NCBI GenBank assembly: GCA_003991915.1 | Contig: RQTK01000536.1 | Location: 274,601 to 338,600 of the forward strand | DNA: 64,000 nucleotides | Direction: 5' to 3' | Origin: Elysia chlorotica | Lineage: Eukaryota; Mollusca; Gastropoda; Plakobranchidae | In this document: positions 48,190 to 61,635 of the stretch, in pieces | Layout of the letters: every line of letters begins with the position of its first letter | How positions within the stretch are numbered: position 1 is the first letter of the stretch | Notes under the pieces: model-generated | The model's input: only the letters and a program-made list of their open reading frames with translations | What the model was told of the DNA's origin: nothing | The model's database searches: none | Position numbers and translations under genes: made by a program

Positions 48190-49280
48190 TTTCTAAAACA
48201 AAAAACAAAAAACAGCGACCAAAAAATTTAAAATGCCAGGATCATAATTACGTTTCCTCGACCAGCTGACCCTGAACGGTCACTTCGTGAGCAGACGATC
48301 ATGTCTAGAGATAACTACTGTTCATCCAAGATGAACCGGTGTGAATTATGGCACCTTGGAAAAATACCTGCAGATAAAACCATGTTTAAAGTCTCTGCGC
48401 CCCCCCCCCCCCCAACTCAGTACATAGTCGTATTTCAGTGTTACTCTCGCTGGGGCGATTATAGTTTTACAAACATACTTTATTTCAGTCAGATAGTTAG
48501 GTTAAAATAACGTGTTCGTCCTTAAGCAAGTTCCGGCAGTATATTTACAATGATTGGTTCTATCCTCTTACATCGAAGATTTACTGGATTTGTCCTCACG
48601 CAGGTTTTTTGTTTTGATATTTGCTTCGTTTTTGAATTTGCCTCTTTACGTTTTATAAAATGTTGTTTTTTTAGTCAGTTTGGAAAGACTGCGACAGTTA
48701 TGTAAGTCAATTGTAACCCAGATTAGTATTACATACTGACTAATTATTTCTAAAAAAAAAAAAAGCAACAACTAAATTTTAAAGTGCCAGGATCATAATA
48801 ACGTGTCCTCGACCAGGTGACCCTGAACGGTCACTTTGTGAGCAGACGATCCTGCCTAGAGATAACTGCTGCTAATCCAAGATGAACCGGTGTGTTTTAT
48901 TGCACATTGGAAAAGTACCTGAAGATAAAACCATGTTTAAAGTCTGGCCACCCCCCATCCCCACTCAGTACGTTGTCGTATTTCGGTATTTCTCTAGCTG
49001 GGGCGATTTAAAAACATAATTTATTTCAGTCAGATTAGTTAGATCAAGATAACGTATTCGTCCTTAAGCAAGTTCCGGCAGTACATTTACAATGATTGGT
49101 CCTATCCTCTTATATTGAAGATTCACTGGATTTGTCGCAGGTTTTTGTTTTTGTTTTTGCTTTTGTTTTTTAATTTGCCTCTTCACGTTTTATAAGATGT
49201 TGTTTTTTTAGTCAGTTTGGAAAGACTGCGACAGTTATGTAAGTCAATTGTAACCCAGATTAGTATTACATACTGACTAC
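48190..49280 (+). repeat. Tandem segmental duplication, two units of about 545 bp
   Basis: GCCAGGATCATAATaACGT at 48235 recurs at 48786, ACCCTGAACGGTCACTT, AGATGAACCGGTGTG and CCATGTTTAAAGTCT follow in both, and both end TTACATACTGACTA (48742 and 49279). The offset shrinks from 551 to 537 through indels. Differences are scattered, so it is not recent. No reading frame is conserved between the copies. Confidence 0.9.
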
Positions 49281-50570
49281 AACCCTTCTCAACACTGAGC
49301 CCCCAAATCCGAGACCCTATCAGATACACCATTCTCCTCCACTCCACCCCCCACCCCCCCAAAAAAAAACAAAAAAAAAACAACAAAAAAACAACAACAA
49401 CAACAAAAACAAACAACAACAGCTTGACCCGTCATATTCACCGCATCAACTACAAAAACATTTCACTCGTGTGAGGAGTGGAACATAAGAGCAGAGCACT
49501 CTGTTGTTGGACCTCACAAACCTCAGCAACTTAAGTGTGTACGAAATAACCAAAAAGAAGATTAAAAAATCTAACGTGGTTTTGCCGAAACTTATTTCCG
49601 CACGCACGGTCTCCTCGTCATTAATTGGTTAATCGAGCAAGCAATCTTAGATTCCTCCGCCATCTCCAGTCCGCCGCTGGATAATGGAACAATTCACGCG
49701 AGAGAGACGCAGCCAAAAGCGCGGGCCCAAAAAGGTCCTTCCCGTTTCTTTCAGTATTTCTGGAATTTGGTAAAAAACGAACTGCGGTGTTTTCAATGCT
49801 ATGTTACAAAGTTTATTATTTTCTCGATTTTTAGACACTTTATCTTTTATCCTCTTTTCATCTCTAAGTAAACTAAAGCGTAGACAATTTATTTTCTTAT
49901 TTTCTGTGGAGCACCCCTTACGCAAACACAAGGGTTGCTGAACCCAATCACGCGATCTTTCTAGTTCCGTCGGCCTATTGAGTAGGATGAAGTCTTGACT
50001 ATCAGAAAAGCAAATACCTTAGAAAAATGATTGACTTCTTTCATGAACACCAAACGTCATACTAAGTGCATTGATTCTTATTTGTAATCTCTATATATAA
50101 AGTGAGAGTCGTTTCATGGTTTGAGAAAAAAAAAACAAGAAAACATGACATTTTTGTCAAGAATTTCTTCGAATAAGATTTCAATAAACTACACGGTTTT
50201 TTTTTTATTATAAAGTCTAAAATGGTACTTTACTTAGCCTTAAAGTATGAAAGAATATCAAGAATAGCTCGCCAAATTAAACGAGGTTGCGCTAAATCTG
50301 AGCAAAAATAATTACGGATTAAAGATCGCAACGATGAGGATTGGTTTGTTTGTCGATGTTTTAGAAGATAGGAAAAGTTAGTGAGTCAATGGTGTATTAA
50401 AAATTTTTATGAAGAAAAATAGAGTGTATTCACTCGATTTACCAAAAATCTTGCAACGGCGGTTTTCCAGCGGTTGGCAAAAGAGCTTCGTTATAGAATT
50501 TTGATAAATCGATTTCAGAGTAGAATAAACATCTAACTGAATAGAGTTCGCAAAAAATGTATCCATAGAA

Positions 50571-50930
<360 letters not shown>

Positions 50931-53030
50931 AAAACGGGAAAAAATTAATTCGGCACAACTTGACTTCGATGCGCTGACAGACATGTGGGCATGCTCTAGG
51001 TGCAAACATCTGGCAGACTTGCTCATCAGATAAAACGCTGTCTCGTGGCCCACGAGGCGAGAGAGCAAGCTGACATCCACCATCGGGTCGGGGGTCTCCA
51101 GTCTTTAACCGTACAACGCTCCAGGACTGCGCACCCGTGCTGCTATCTTAACTCTGATTTCAGCGGGAATTAAGTTTCTTATATTGATAATATTTATCAG
51201 TTTCACATCTTTTGAAATGTTTTTCTATAACGCAAAAAGATTACATTTCATTTAGAAGCAGTCTTGTAGGCATACGGGACTATAAACATAGATGTCGTCG
51301 TTTTAAAAAAAGATAAACAATCCTTATCTCCCTGCGAAGGAAGCGGATTTTATGCTGTATCCATATCCGAACATACTTCAGACATGTATAATCTATTTAA
51401 ATCATAAAACTGTGCTCAATGAGTAACCTTGGCATATCTGTTAATAACAGCTGTACTTTTGTACAAGTTTGATATATTGATACTTGATTACCTTGGGGGA
51501 TTTGTTGTAATTAATCTTTTTTGTTTAAAATCGCTCGCTACATTACCATGATGTTTGCTATCTAACTGTTTTTGGGTACTTTTCTTAAAATTTTCTAATT
51601 AAGAAAAGTTTGTGGCGAATTTATTTGCAAAACTTCTAAATTCTTTTTTACAAGCTCTGCTGAAATAAACCGGAACACATTCCGGTCGCCTGAGAAGATG
51701 TCACAGAATTAGACATTCCTGAGGGTGTCTGACCCACTTACAATGAAGTGACCATACCTGCTTCGCCCACTACCAGTACAGCGGGCGATATGCCTACTCT
51801 GTCCTCTCGGGCGGGAGAGGTCCTGACGCGAGCTTCATGCCAAGATGGATGGCGGGATTGAGTTTACATCGTTGTTACAATTCACTTAGACGGACAACAG
51901 AGTTGAAGGCACATCGCGCTGTCTGAAGTCCATTTAAACATCATGGGATTTTGTTGGTTGGGCGACAAAATACTTATTCTGAGAAATTTTAACCATTTTC
52001 CCTGTCGAATAAAGGGTTATGTTGTCTACAAAATCTTTTAGCTTTTGGTATAATTACAAAACCTTTGGCGTATTAGTGTACCTCGAATTCTTGTATGCTC
52101 ATGGATTGTTCACTGTATTTATTTTATTGGTCAATTACTTTCTACTTTTATATCTTGCTTATATAAGTATTTTTGATGTTCAGGTATTCTGCCATGAACA
52201 GAAAGGTCCTTATTCATTACGATTTGTTTTACAGCAATACTTGCATGCTAACAGTTAGGTGTATATGAAATTTCGAACTGAAACTCAGTGAACTATTGAC
52301 GGACACTCTAAGTTGGTTCTTCTGTAGCCATAACAGTCTCATTAGACTTTTATTCGCCGCTGTAGCTAAATATTAATATTGTTTCCTTTCTGTTGCATAA
52401 CGTTTTGCTGTTGCTACTTCCATCAAATTTGCTGGCAATTTTCACTTCATTTCAAATGACATTTCAGAGAAGTTAAATTGTTTAGATCGACCCAATAGTG
52501 TAAGATGGCTATGTATAAGGCCTTACATTTCTTGAGCCCAATTACCTCTCACCGGTTATACCTGGGGCTTCCGGTATATCTACGCCAAAAATGCAGCAGC
52601 AGGCAGGTTTCTGTTCCTGCAGTAATTTATGGGAATGAAATTTGAGGTCACAGAGGTCCGTGTCAATTACTCACAGTTGCATGAAATCTTGAGAGTAAAG
52701 ATTGTGTAAACGGTGTCACCGAGTACAAAGCCCTGGTCTGGGGGTGCCAAGGGGGAAAACTAGATACCATCTGTTCGCAGTTTAAGCAAGACGCGAGTAC
52801 CTAAAGACCTTTAGGGAGGAGTATGTTTCCTCCCCGGGTCGTTAATGCAGAGGCATCCAGCTGAAATTAAGTCCACGCCGCCTAAAGACGGTCATGTTGA
52901 CGACACATGTTGGCAGGAGCACGTCAACCATAACTGGGGGCCATACAGTCGGAATTGGCTAAACAATTCCGGCATGGAGTTAATATTCGCATCCCGGTGT
53001 TCTTAACTTACACAAACTACTGCTGGTATT

Positions 53031-53262
53031 GGCGGTGGTTTCTGGGAAAACAGAGATGGGTTTATTTTTTGGACCGATAAATAAGTGTGTTTAAAGAAAA
53101 AGATAGGAATACAGCAGCAGGCTCTAAATGGTAAGAAAGAATGGCGGTGGTTTCTGGAAAAACAGAGATGGGTTTATTTTTTGGACCGATAACTAAGTGT
53201 GTTTCACACACACAAAAAAAGACAGGAATACAGTAGTAATCTCTGAAATGGTAAGAAAAACA
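53031..53262 (+). repeat. Tandem duplication, two units of about 112 bp
   Basis: GGCGGTGGTTTCTGG-AAAAC, TTTATTTTTTGGACCGATAA and AGGAATACAG all occur twice at a spacing of about 112. Confidence 0.88.
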
Positions 53263-53925
53263 AGAACTCGTCTACAAAACGGCACAATTAATCTTTTTAA
53301 AGAATGACTTCTTGTCTAATGTCTTTAATACAGATATCACAATTTTGATCAAGGATTAACGTATCATTCTGCCTCGTTATAGATTTTGGCCAAACATGAC
53401 ATAAAATTAATAATCCGGCTGACAACCGCAAGGCATTGCAAGATATAAATACAAAAAAATTAAGTGAGAATTTTTGTTTTTAAACCACTTCAAAATTTGA
53501 CTATTTTCTTAAAGGATCAATGGGAAAAATGAACCAATGAATTCATTTTTATTTTTTTTATTTTTTAAATAAATGTATATCGCATCGCTTGGTTTTAATC
53601 TATTAAACGAAACAGTTTTTCTGTGTGTACAGTTTGGCCCTGTACAGGAAATACAGCCTTAGCCTGATGAAACCGAGGGATCTGGGAGGTTGTGGGGAAA
53701 ACATTAGCCAGGTAATGAATCCAGACACGTCTCCGACAGCGCGGGCAGTGCCTGGAAACCACCAGTCACGGAACCAAATCATTATCACACGCTCGCCGTC
53801 ACAGCCAGTCTCAGCAGTCTGGCATGGGCTCAACTACACCCTCGCTGTTTGTCAAACGGTAGGAATCACGGAATCAGACGGTTTAAAAAGGTGTTTATTA
53901 TGGTTAGAGAGACAGACAAAAGGAC

Positions 53926-53927
<2 letters not shown>

Positions 53928-53967
<40 letters not shown>
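53928..53967 (+). repeat. GA microsatellite
   Basis: About 20 GA units. Confidence 0.93.
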
Positions 53968-53970
<3 letters not shown>

Positions 53971-54831
53971 GGGTGAGGACATAAAGAGAGACAGACAGGT
54001 ATTTCATCAGAAGAAATAAAAAACGGCAGAGTTACACAGTGAGACAGGCAGATACTCACAGGTGAGGTACAGAAAACGAGGGAAAAGTGCAAATTCTAAG
54101 GGAGTGGTAAAGGGGAAAATTAAGAAAAAAAAATTGAACAAGATTAGAATGATATCAAATGCTCCTTTTTTTCTTGTTCGTTTTATCATATCCACTGATA
54201 AATGCTGCAATTCCACAGCAGTTTCTGAAGTATGAACTTCCCCCACCAGACACGCACGGTGTGAGTCCAGATTTATACCGCCCGTGAAAATTGCTCACAC
54301 AAGACGTTTCGCATTTATTAAGTTTTCCTTGCACAGATAGAGAGCGACACTTGCCACATATCTTGCGGTGCTTGGTGTGCGGCTAGCTTAAACTGCCCGG
54401 GGAGCATCATGTCAGGGAGTCTATGGAATCTTCCAGACAGGGCAAGACAGAGCCAAATCTAGTGAGACATTATAGGCATTGAGAACCACATTGTGAATAA
54501 TAACGGATGACATAGTCACACCCCTGACGGCTTATTAGCTCCTTAAGTCTAAGATAGAGTCATGGCAAGATGGGGGTGTAGATTCCCTTACCCATCGTCT
54601 TCGTTTTCTCCACGGATCCCACATGTCGCAAGACCTGTATGGTCGGAGTGGCTCCTGTCACGGACATGCTCCGTCTAGATCTCACACAACACTCTCAAGG
54701 TGTATCACTTCCAGGTCGCACCGATTCATTTTTAACATAGAATTATTTAGCATGAAAATGTTAACTTCAATATGTTATCAAACCGACTTAAACTGTTTTT
54801 CTGTATCCCTTCCCTAACTTGTAGATTTATC

Positions 54832-54903
54832 TCTTCTTCTTCTTCTTCTTCTTCTTCTTCTTCTTCTTCTTCTTCTTCTTCTTCTTCTTCTTCTTCTTCT
54901 TCA
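54832..54903 (+). repeat. CTT microsatellite
   Basis: About 23 TTC units. Confidence 0.95.
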
Positions 54904-55914
54904 TCTTTTTCTTCTTTCTGTCGTTCATCATTATTTTATAATCCCCACTTTTTTAAGGAACGAAGAAATCTAGGTTTACCCGAAGCTGCCAACTTCACAA
55001 TATTTTTCTTTCCTAAAAGCAATAAACGCAACAAAAATAGAAACCCCGACTCTCTCAATTTTGTTTTACATGTCAAGGCGGCGATGGAGATAATCTAAGA
55101 AGTTCTATGTGTTGTTTACATAAATATCGTAACATCGTATCATAAAATCCGGTAAAAAAACATTTGAATTAGTTTTCTTAAAATAATTGTCATAGCAGGC
55201 AGGAAAATTGAAAAAAAAAAAAGCTTGCAGTGAGAGTTATACCGATTAAAGAGGCTGAGACGGTTTACTCACTGATTCATCTTTTCTTTCATTCACTCAT
55301 TTAAGATTTTTTTAAATTCCATAAATCCAGCGTTCAAATTTGAAGGAAATAAAGAAATTAATACATCAGAGAAGAAGGGTGTTCATAGTAAACGAAGCAG
55401 ATAAAATAGAATCGGAGTTCAAGCGTGATCTATGAGGACAAGTCAATGTGCTCCAACACTCAACATGTGGCGCTCCCTTGAAGGTTTCCTTAGAAGTTAG
55501 AGGACACAATATTGAGCACTAACACGATTTGGGGCTTTCCAATGTAAAACACTGCGGTGTCTTTTAGTAAGGCTAGTCCGTCGTAGAGTGTTATGGGTTG
55601 TCGAGGGTTCTAATCTCAATCTCACCCCCGCCTCACCTCTATGTACAATGCTAAGGGCTTGTCACCGATTACGTTATGGTGTGGAGCCTTACACTTCGAA
55701 CCTGGTGCCGCCGCCCCCTCTGCCTTGAGTGAGTTGGTTTGTTAATTAATATCCCATGTCAGCACCATATCGTGAATTTAATGGGTTCCAACATAATAGC
55801 AATTATACGACCTGCCCTAAAGAGAGTGAAGGAATAACAGGACTCCTGTCTCAGCTCAACCGCTCACATCATACAGACACGGAACCAACCAGTAGGAGAC
55901 GAGATCCGACATAG

Positions 55915-55986
55915 ATATCCTTTGCCCTATCGTGGTTTTGAACCGAGGACCTTCCGATTAGGAGACCAGCGCTCTAGTTTTGCCTG
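55915..55986 (-). repeat. tRNA-like relic next to a poly(C) run
   Basis: The minus strand reads CTAGAGCGCTGGTCTCCTAA, TCGGAAGGTCC and CGGTTCAAAACC. The anticodon-loop region CTCCTAA would read CCU (Arg-like), but both the D arm and acceptor stem are incomplete. About 20 C residues follow directly on the plus strand. Confidence 0.45.
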
Positions 55987-56018
55987 CCCCCCCCCCCCCC
56001 CCCCCCCCTTCTTTTTTT
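55987..56018 (+). repeat. Poly(C) then poly(T) run
   Basis: About 22 C residues followed by CTTCTTTTTTTTT. Confidence 0.9.
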
Positions 56019-56603
56019 TTCTTACAGAATCTTTTGACACAAGACGCGTAAAACTAATAAAATTACATGTCCGTCACAACTTGTGTCATTACAGCAGCCG
56101 CAGCCCTCAGAAGAGAGCCCTGTGAGAGCGCACCTGGCCGTGAGGACATTAAGTGGACACAACAGTTAACACCGCCAGCGTGTCGGGCCGGACAGTAACA
56201 GATGGCGGCCGGGCAGGCTGGGCAGGTTGACAGGCCGCTGGTACAGACATTCCTCACGACGCGGCTCTCTGGTTTGCTCCTCCTTGTCCCCGCTCTCTGC
56301 GGGAATCCATCTCTGTCATAACTTGCTCAAAACAAATTTTGGTGCCCCTAAGTTAGCCTTGTTTATCATACTTTTTTATTTTACTTCTTGGAATATTTTA
56401 GAATGATGATTTTCTTCAGTTTTCAACCACTACCGTTTCCTGCGCGTAGACAGTGTGTGGTGTAATATTATTGATTTATAACAAAACTTATAATTAATAA
56501 TTTAGTTTCTGACTTTTTCAAAACTTAGCTCCGATAACACATTAAGAAGCTAAAGGCATGAGTTTAATGCCAATGTTGAGGATATTTAATGCGTATTGCC
56601 TTT

Positions 56604-56635
56604 TGTTGTTGATCCCAGAAAGAGCTTTTCGAAAT

Positions 56636-56685
<50 letters not shown>

Positions 56686-56738
56686 GATCCCAGAAAGAGC
56701 TTTTCGAAATTTTGTTGCTGTTGTTGTTGTTGTTGTTG
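56604..56738 (+). repeat. GTT microsatellite with duplicated 30-bp flank
   Basis: TTGTTGATCCCAGAAAGAGC plus TTTTCGAAAT occurs at about 56605 and 56681. GTT repeats follow each copy. Confidence 0.9.
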
Positions 56739-59078
56739 ATGCTTTGTTTTATCGCCCTCCCGCTCATACTGTGCAATTCAAAATGATGAGACACCACCGT
56801 CCAACAACACTAAATCTCGGAGGTGTCAGGTCCTGTCTAATTCAATTCAGCCTTGTTAGCATGTGGAATGGGATATCGTACTTAAACTGACCTACCGCTC
56901 CCATCTCTCTCTCTCTCTACTCTCTCTGTCTTTCTGTAGCTCTGTCTCTCTCTCTATGTCTCTCTCTCTCTCTCTACTCTCTCTGTCTTTGTCTGTCTGT
57001 CTGTATCTCTGTATCTCTCTCTTTCTCTTTCACTCACTCTATCACTCCTTCTGTCTATCTATCTATCTATATCCCTCTGAATCTCTCCTTATGTTTCTTT
57101 CTCTCTCCCTTGCGCCCTCACTCTTTCAACCATTAGACCCAGGACATTGCTGTGGTCAAGCCTATCCCAAATGACTGCGACCTCCCCTTACAGCGTGGTG
57201 ATACTTCACATTTCAGCGATGAGAATAATATTCAGTTATACGAGATGTAAACATTACTTGCCTTTCAATGGGTTTTAAATTAGTCGCTGTGAAAATCTTA
57301 AACAAATAAGTCATCTGTGATTAATTTTACACCCGCTAAGCTTGCCCTAGAACCCTAGTAAGAGGTGAAAGCATAAGTTAAGAATCGTACCTCTTACCTC
57401 CTGTTTGTCAGTGAGGAATGCAACCGAAAGAGACATCTAGTGGACTATTTGCCAAAACATACAAAAATCTAGGTTTCGTAGCAAGATCCTTGAATTCATT
57501 TAGTGCAGTCATAGTACGATCAATCGAAAAAATACTTTCATGTAATTCAGTATACTCCTTGCGATTTTGCCGCACTTTCAGAATCCAAAAACAAATTAGA
57601 TTGTCGAAAAGGAAGCAGAAAACAATGGTGCAGCAAAAATATTTGTATTTCATGCAAGGTTCATGAACATTTTTTATAGGTATGTCAAAGTCTCAGCATA
57701 TTTGCCTACTACTAAAGTAGTCTGTAAATACCAAACCTGCCAAAATATTTCACCTCAAGCGGCTGTGAAAACGCATTGTTGAAGACCATTATTCTGTCTG
57801 CAAAATCTTCGGGTTTTATTAACTTCCCAGCTCTGTGCTCACTTTTCATTCTTGTCAAATAGTCATTTCCTGACAAGCTCTGTGCACTCAAACCCTTTTA
57901 GCAACAAGACCTAAAGCTCATTTAGGATGGCCCCGAGCGATTCAAACACAATTAAAGATGGTTGTGGTGGGAGAGCACACAACCCCCTTTGCTCCACCCT
58001 TATTGGAATCTCTGATTCTTGTAGCCTCCGAGAGAGCACTAGAACAGAGACAGAGATGAGTCTAACAAACTGAAATGGGTGAACTAGAAAGTTACCAGAC
58101 CAGATTGAATCAAGAGGGAAATCATACTCTCTGGGCTGCCAAAACATTCTTACGATAAATATAGAAAGTTGTAAAGAATTAAAACAAAAAGGTATCCAAT
58201 CCAAGATAATTTTGTTTGCTGCATTATGCCGCTGCGTGTGGTATTTAATAAATTGTAGCCACTATCCAGTGGGTAATACGGTTCCACCATAAGATCTTTT
58301 TGTTGATCCTTACTAATGCAAGATGGTAAGTTTAAAATACCGATAATAACAAAGGCTGGCTATACGGCATTAGATTACCACACGAATATTTAACGGTTAA
58401 ATAAATCCCCCACCCCAAGCCCCGGGTGAACTTGTGTGGGAGGGAGGAATAGCATAGAGAAAAAAGGGTGGTTGTCAGTTGAGCACTGATTGAACAACAC
58501 TTAGCGAGGGCGGCCCCCATCTCAACTTTAATGTCTGGGGGGAATGGAATTGTCCGGCAGTGTCCAGGCGGGAGGTCATCAGGCGAGCATCGCACTTCAG
58601 GCTCAGGCCCCCTGGACGGGGGTCAAGCGCTTCTGCTCGAGTGACCAGTTTGTGGATCGAGGGGGGTCATGTCAGGAGTGACCACTAACTAGCCTTCACT
58701 GGGGGCTCCCCAGGCTCTCGCGCCCCAGCCCTCGAGGACACCTCGGGTAGTGGTCAAAGGTTCACAAGTTTGAGGTATGACCAGTGAGGAATCCAGAGCC
58801 TCTAACAGTCACGCCAAGTTATTGCTCTTGACTTGTGTTGGTCTCATGTCCAGTTCGGCAGTTTCGATTAGTGGTCTTTATCATCGCATTGGGCTGGTGT
58901 TTACTCTCTGACTATAAAATGTAAATACAGAGTACCCGGAGCAATCTCACATTGCTGGTGCACACTTGACCAAGATAGTGTGTAGAAAGGGTATAACTGA
59001 TTATAACAAGTATAATTCGGTTGACTTAGAGTAAGAGAGAGAGACAGCGAGACAGAGAAAGAGAGAGAGAGAGAGTGA
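56739..59078. other. No gene recognised
   Basis: A diffuse CT-rich tract lies at 56900-57130. A GC-rich patch at 58500-58760 is unexplained. No supported exon. Confidence 0.5.
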
Positions 59079-59206
<128 letters not shown>

Positions 59207-60033
59207 ATGCATACTTAATGCTATTGTATGTTATTTAGGGAGTTTGACAGAGAGCGCAAAGAGGCAGGAAGATATACATACAGAGACAGATTAAGAGAGG
59301 AAGAAAGAGAGGCGGAAAATTAACAGTAAACCGTTCTCGATGAAAATGTGGCTTGTGTGTCGTTTACAAATACGGAAACAGTTTTTTTTCCATGAATTCC
59401 TTTTCAAGAAAGTGGCTATCACCACTAATAAAAATAAGAATATTAGAGCGGTAAAGAGAGAGAAAGGAAGAAAAAAAGAGAGACAGGGAGAGAAGAGACA
59501 AACTGAGACAGATACAGACTTACAGGCATATAGACACACAGACAGTCAGACAGACAGACAGACAGTCAGACCCACAGACAGACCTACTGAAAGAGAGAGG
59601 AGGGTAATTCTGAATGCCATCCATCCGGAAACACCCGTATAATCTGTGGAAAGACTCAAGTGAGTGTAACACTAGATTATAGTGAGCATGGTTAGCTGTG
59701 GGTCTGACATTCTCACGTCTCATCATGTCTGGCCCCTGTCACTCATGTCACCCCCAGGCCGCTCTGTCTGCAAGGAGACCTAAGCTGAGGCAATGGGCTG
59801 CGGTTCCAGTTCTTTGTGTCAGTCTACACACTGCCGCGTTGTGTCAACCCCTCCTGGTGATGTCATCATGCAAGGTCATACCACTAGCCTAGTGTATACA
59901 GTGGTATTTTTGTATAGGATCAAGACAATGTGAGACGTCTGGATAGTTTTTATGCCTCATCTTGCTGTAAACTGGTGTCCTCTCCGCCCCCTCTTTGAAT
60001 TGTCGGTCCTGTTAGCCCTTACCAAGTGGGACC

Positions 60034-60074
60034 CGTCACATTTCGCGGCCATCCAACGTCACATTTCGCGGCCG
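60034..60074 (+). repeat. 17-bp direct repeat
   Basis: CGTCACATTTCGCGGCC occurs at 60034 and 60058. It is GC-rich against an AT-rich background. Confidence 0.85.
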
Positions 60075-60396
60075 ATGGCAGGGTGGATTGCGTGCTTGTC
60101 AATTGAAAAAGCTTTGAGAGCAGGTTCGGGGCTGTATAACCCCAGGTTGATCGCCGCTCGTATTTGGTAAATTACACGTCACTCAGTGTTTTATTACCTG
60201 CCCGTCACCTTACAAACTGCTTTACAATAGTTCCAAAGCGCCGTTTGGGAACAATGAGGTCTGCGCAATGTGTCGGTGCTGATTTAAGGGCAAGGGCCGA
60301 AAGGAAATCCTTGTTGCATGGTTAAATTAGTTGGAAACAATATTTTGTCCATACAGTGATTCAAGGATGGGATCAAGATTTATTAAGGGAGACAGG

Positions 60397-60398
<2 letters not shown>

Positions 60399-60441
<43 letters not shown>
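60399..60441 (+). repeat. GA microsatellite
   Basis: About 20 GA units. Confidence 0.93.
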
Positions 60442-60448
<7 letters not shown>

Positions 60449-61538
60449 TATGGGGAGGGAGGTAGAGAGACTGCATAATACAGGGTACGGTTATACACAA
60501 AAAATAGTAAAACGCTTTTACTAACCACCCAAGCGACCACTGTTTTGGAAGCCTTGGGTAAGGGTCCTGATGTTTCTGTCTTTGATTTCTTCCATCACCA
60601 TCAACCTGGCCATTATCGATTTGCAGGCATCATTCTTAAAATCACCTTGACTCACAACTTGAAATGTTCTTATTGAGACCTGTTAATTTGACGATAGCTG
60701 TCAGCTGTCAAATAATCATGACTACGATCTTAACGCACTTGACCGCGGATTAAAATAAGTTTTTGCTCATTAGAGTCAGATTTGAATGAAACGCAAAAAC
60801 AACAACAACAACAACAAACAAACAAGCCATGTAAACAAACTAGCCCTGCAGTCTTTAGCGGCCGCAATAGCACAATCCAAAACAGACCATTTTTATATTA
60901 ATTGTTTTTGGGAATGGGTGGTGGGTGGTGGGCGCTGTCCTCTACAAGACCTCTAGCGGCTCGTGACGCGTGGTCCCTCAGGGAGCGTACTTGACTAGTT
61001 GTATATTAGTATAAACAACGTTCTGTTTGACTTGCAAGTCGATTCGGTGCCACGCATCCAGGAAACAACAACTCACTTACAGGTGCTATCACACAAAGCC
61101 AAGTCGTTTTTCCTTCATTTTCACGTTATGTGTGTTTCTGGTCACTGTTGAGCCCTGTATAGATTTTTAACCCTAAATAATTTTCGAAAAATCAGCTAGT
61201 CTCTCCCTCGCAGCTACTCTCCCAGCATTTTTTTCTTCTCAAATCTCTCTTTCCATGTCAATGAAGAAAGGGCTCTCGATGAATTAAAAAGAGTAGGTGC
61301 TGAAGGCCTTTTTTTTGGAGGGGGGGGGGAAGGGGGGGCAGTTAAAAAGAACAATGATTAAGAGCAAAATTAAGTGGAGATGCAATGGTAAATTTGGGGG
61401 TAATTTAAGGAAGATAGAAAAGCGAAAACATTGAAGAAAAGAACAAGAAAATTAACCAAATGATCCAGAAGAGAGTAAAAAAAAATTATCAAGTTGTCTT
61501 ATAAGTATCCATGGTAACCACAATTCCTTGTTTTTCTG

Positions 61539-61549
61539 TATATAAAAGG
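61539..61549 (+). promoter_or_regulatory. TATA box of a plus-strand core promoter candidate
   Basis: TATATAAAAGG matches the metazoan TATA consensus with its GC-rich 3' edge. An initiator-like TTCATT lies about 35 bases downstream at 61573-61578, and a start codon with a consensus splice donor follows. The combination, not the box alone, is the support. Confidence 0.55.
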
Positions 61550-61608
61550 AGGCGCTCACTAGCTGAACACCTTTCATTATTGCTCGCCTATTCCTCCAAC
61601 ACAAACAG

Positions 61609-61629
61609 ATGTTCATAGTGTTAATACTT
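61609..61629 (+). CDS. Candidate first coding exon of an unidentified plus-strand gene
   Basis: ATG at 61609, 60-70 bases after the TATA box and about 33 after the initiator, is followed by seven codons reading MFIVLIL and then a perfect donor, CTT|GTAAGT, in phase 0. A short hydrophobic run after the start is what the first part of a signal peptide split by an intron looks like. If unspliced, the frame gives only 20 residues. No second exon was identified in the remaining 2.4 kb, so this is a candidate only. Confidence 0.35.
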
Positions 61630-61635
61630 GTAAGT

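Larger units (their letters stand above)
50931..54831. other. No gene recognised
   Basis: Contains the 112-bp duplication and one GA array. GC-richer patches near 51030-51130 and 51760-51860 have no open frame with recognisable content. Confidence 0.5.

Noticed and set aside
55915..55986. Working tRNA-Arg gene
   Set aside because: The acceptor stem does not pair and the D arm is incomplete; called a tRNA-like relic.
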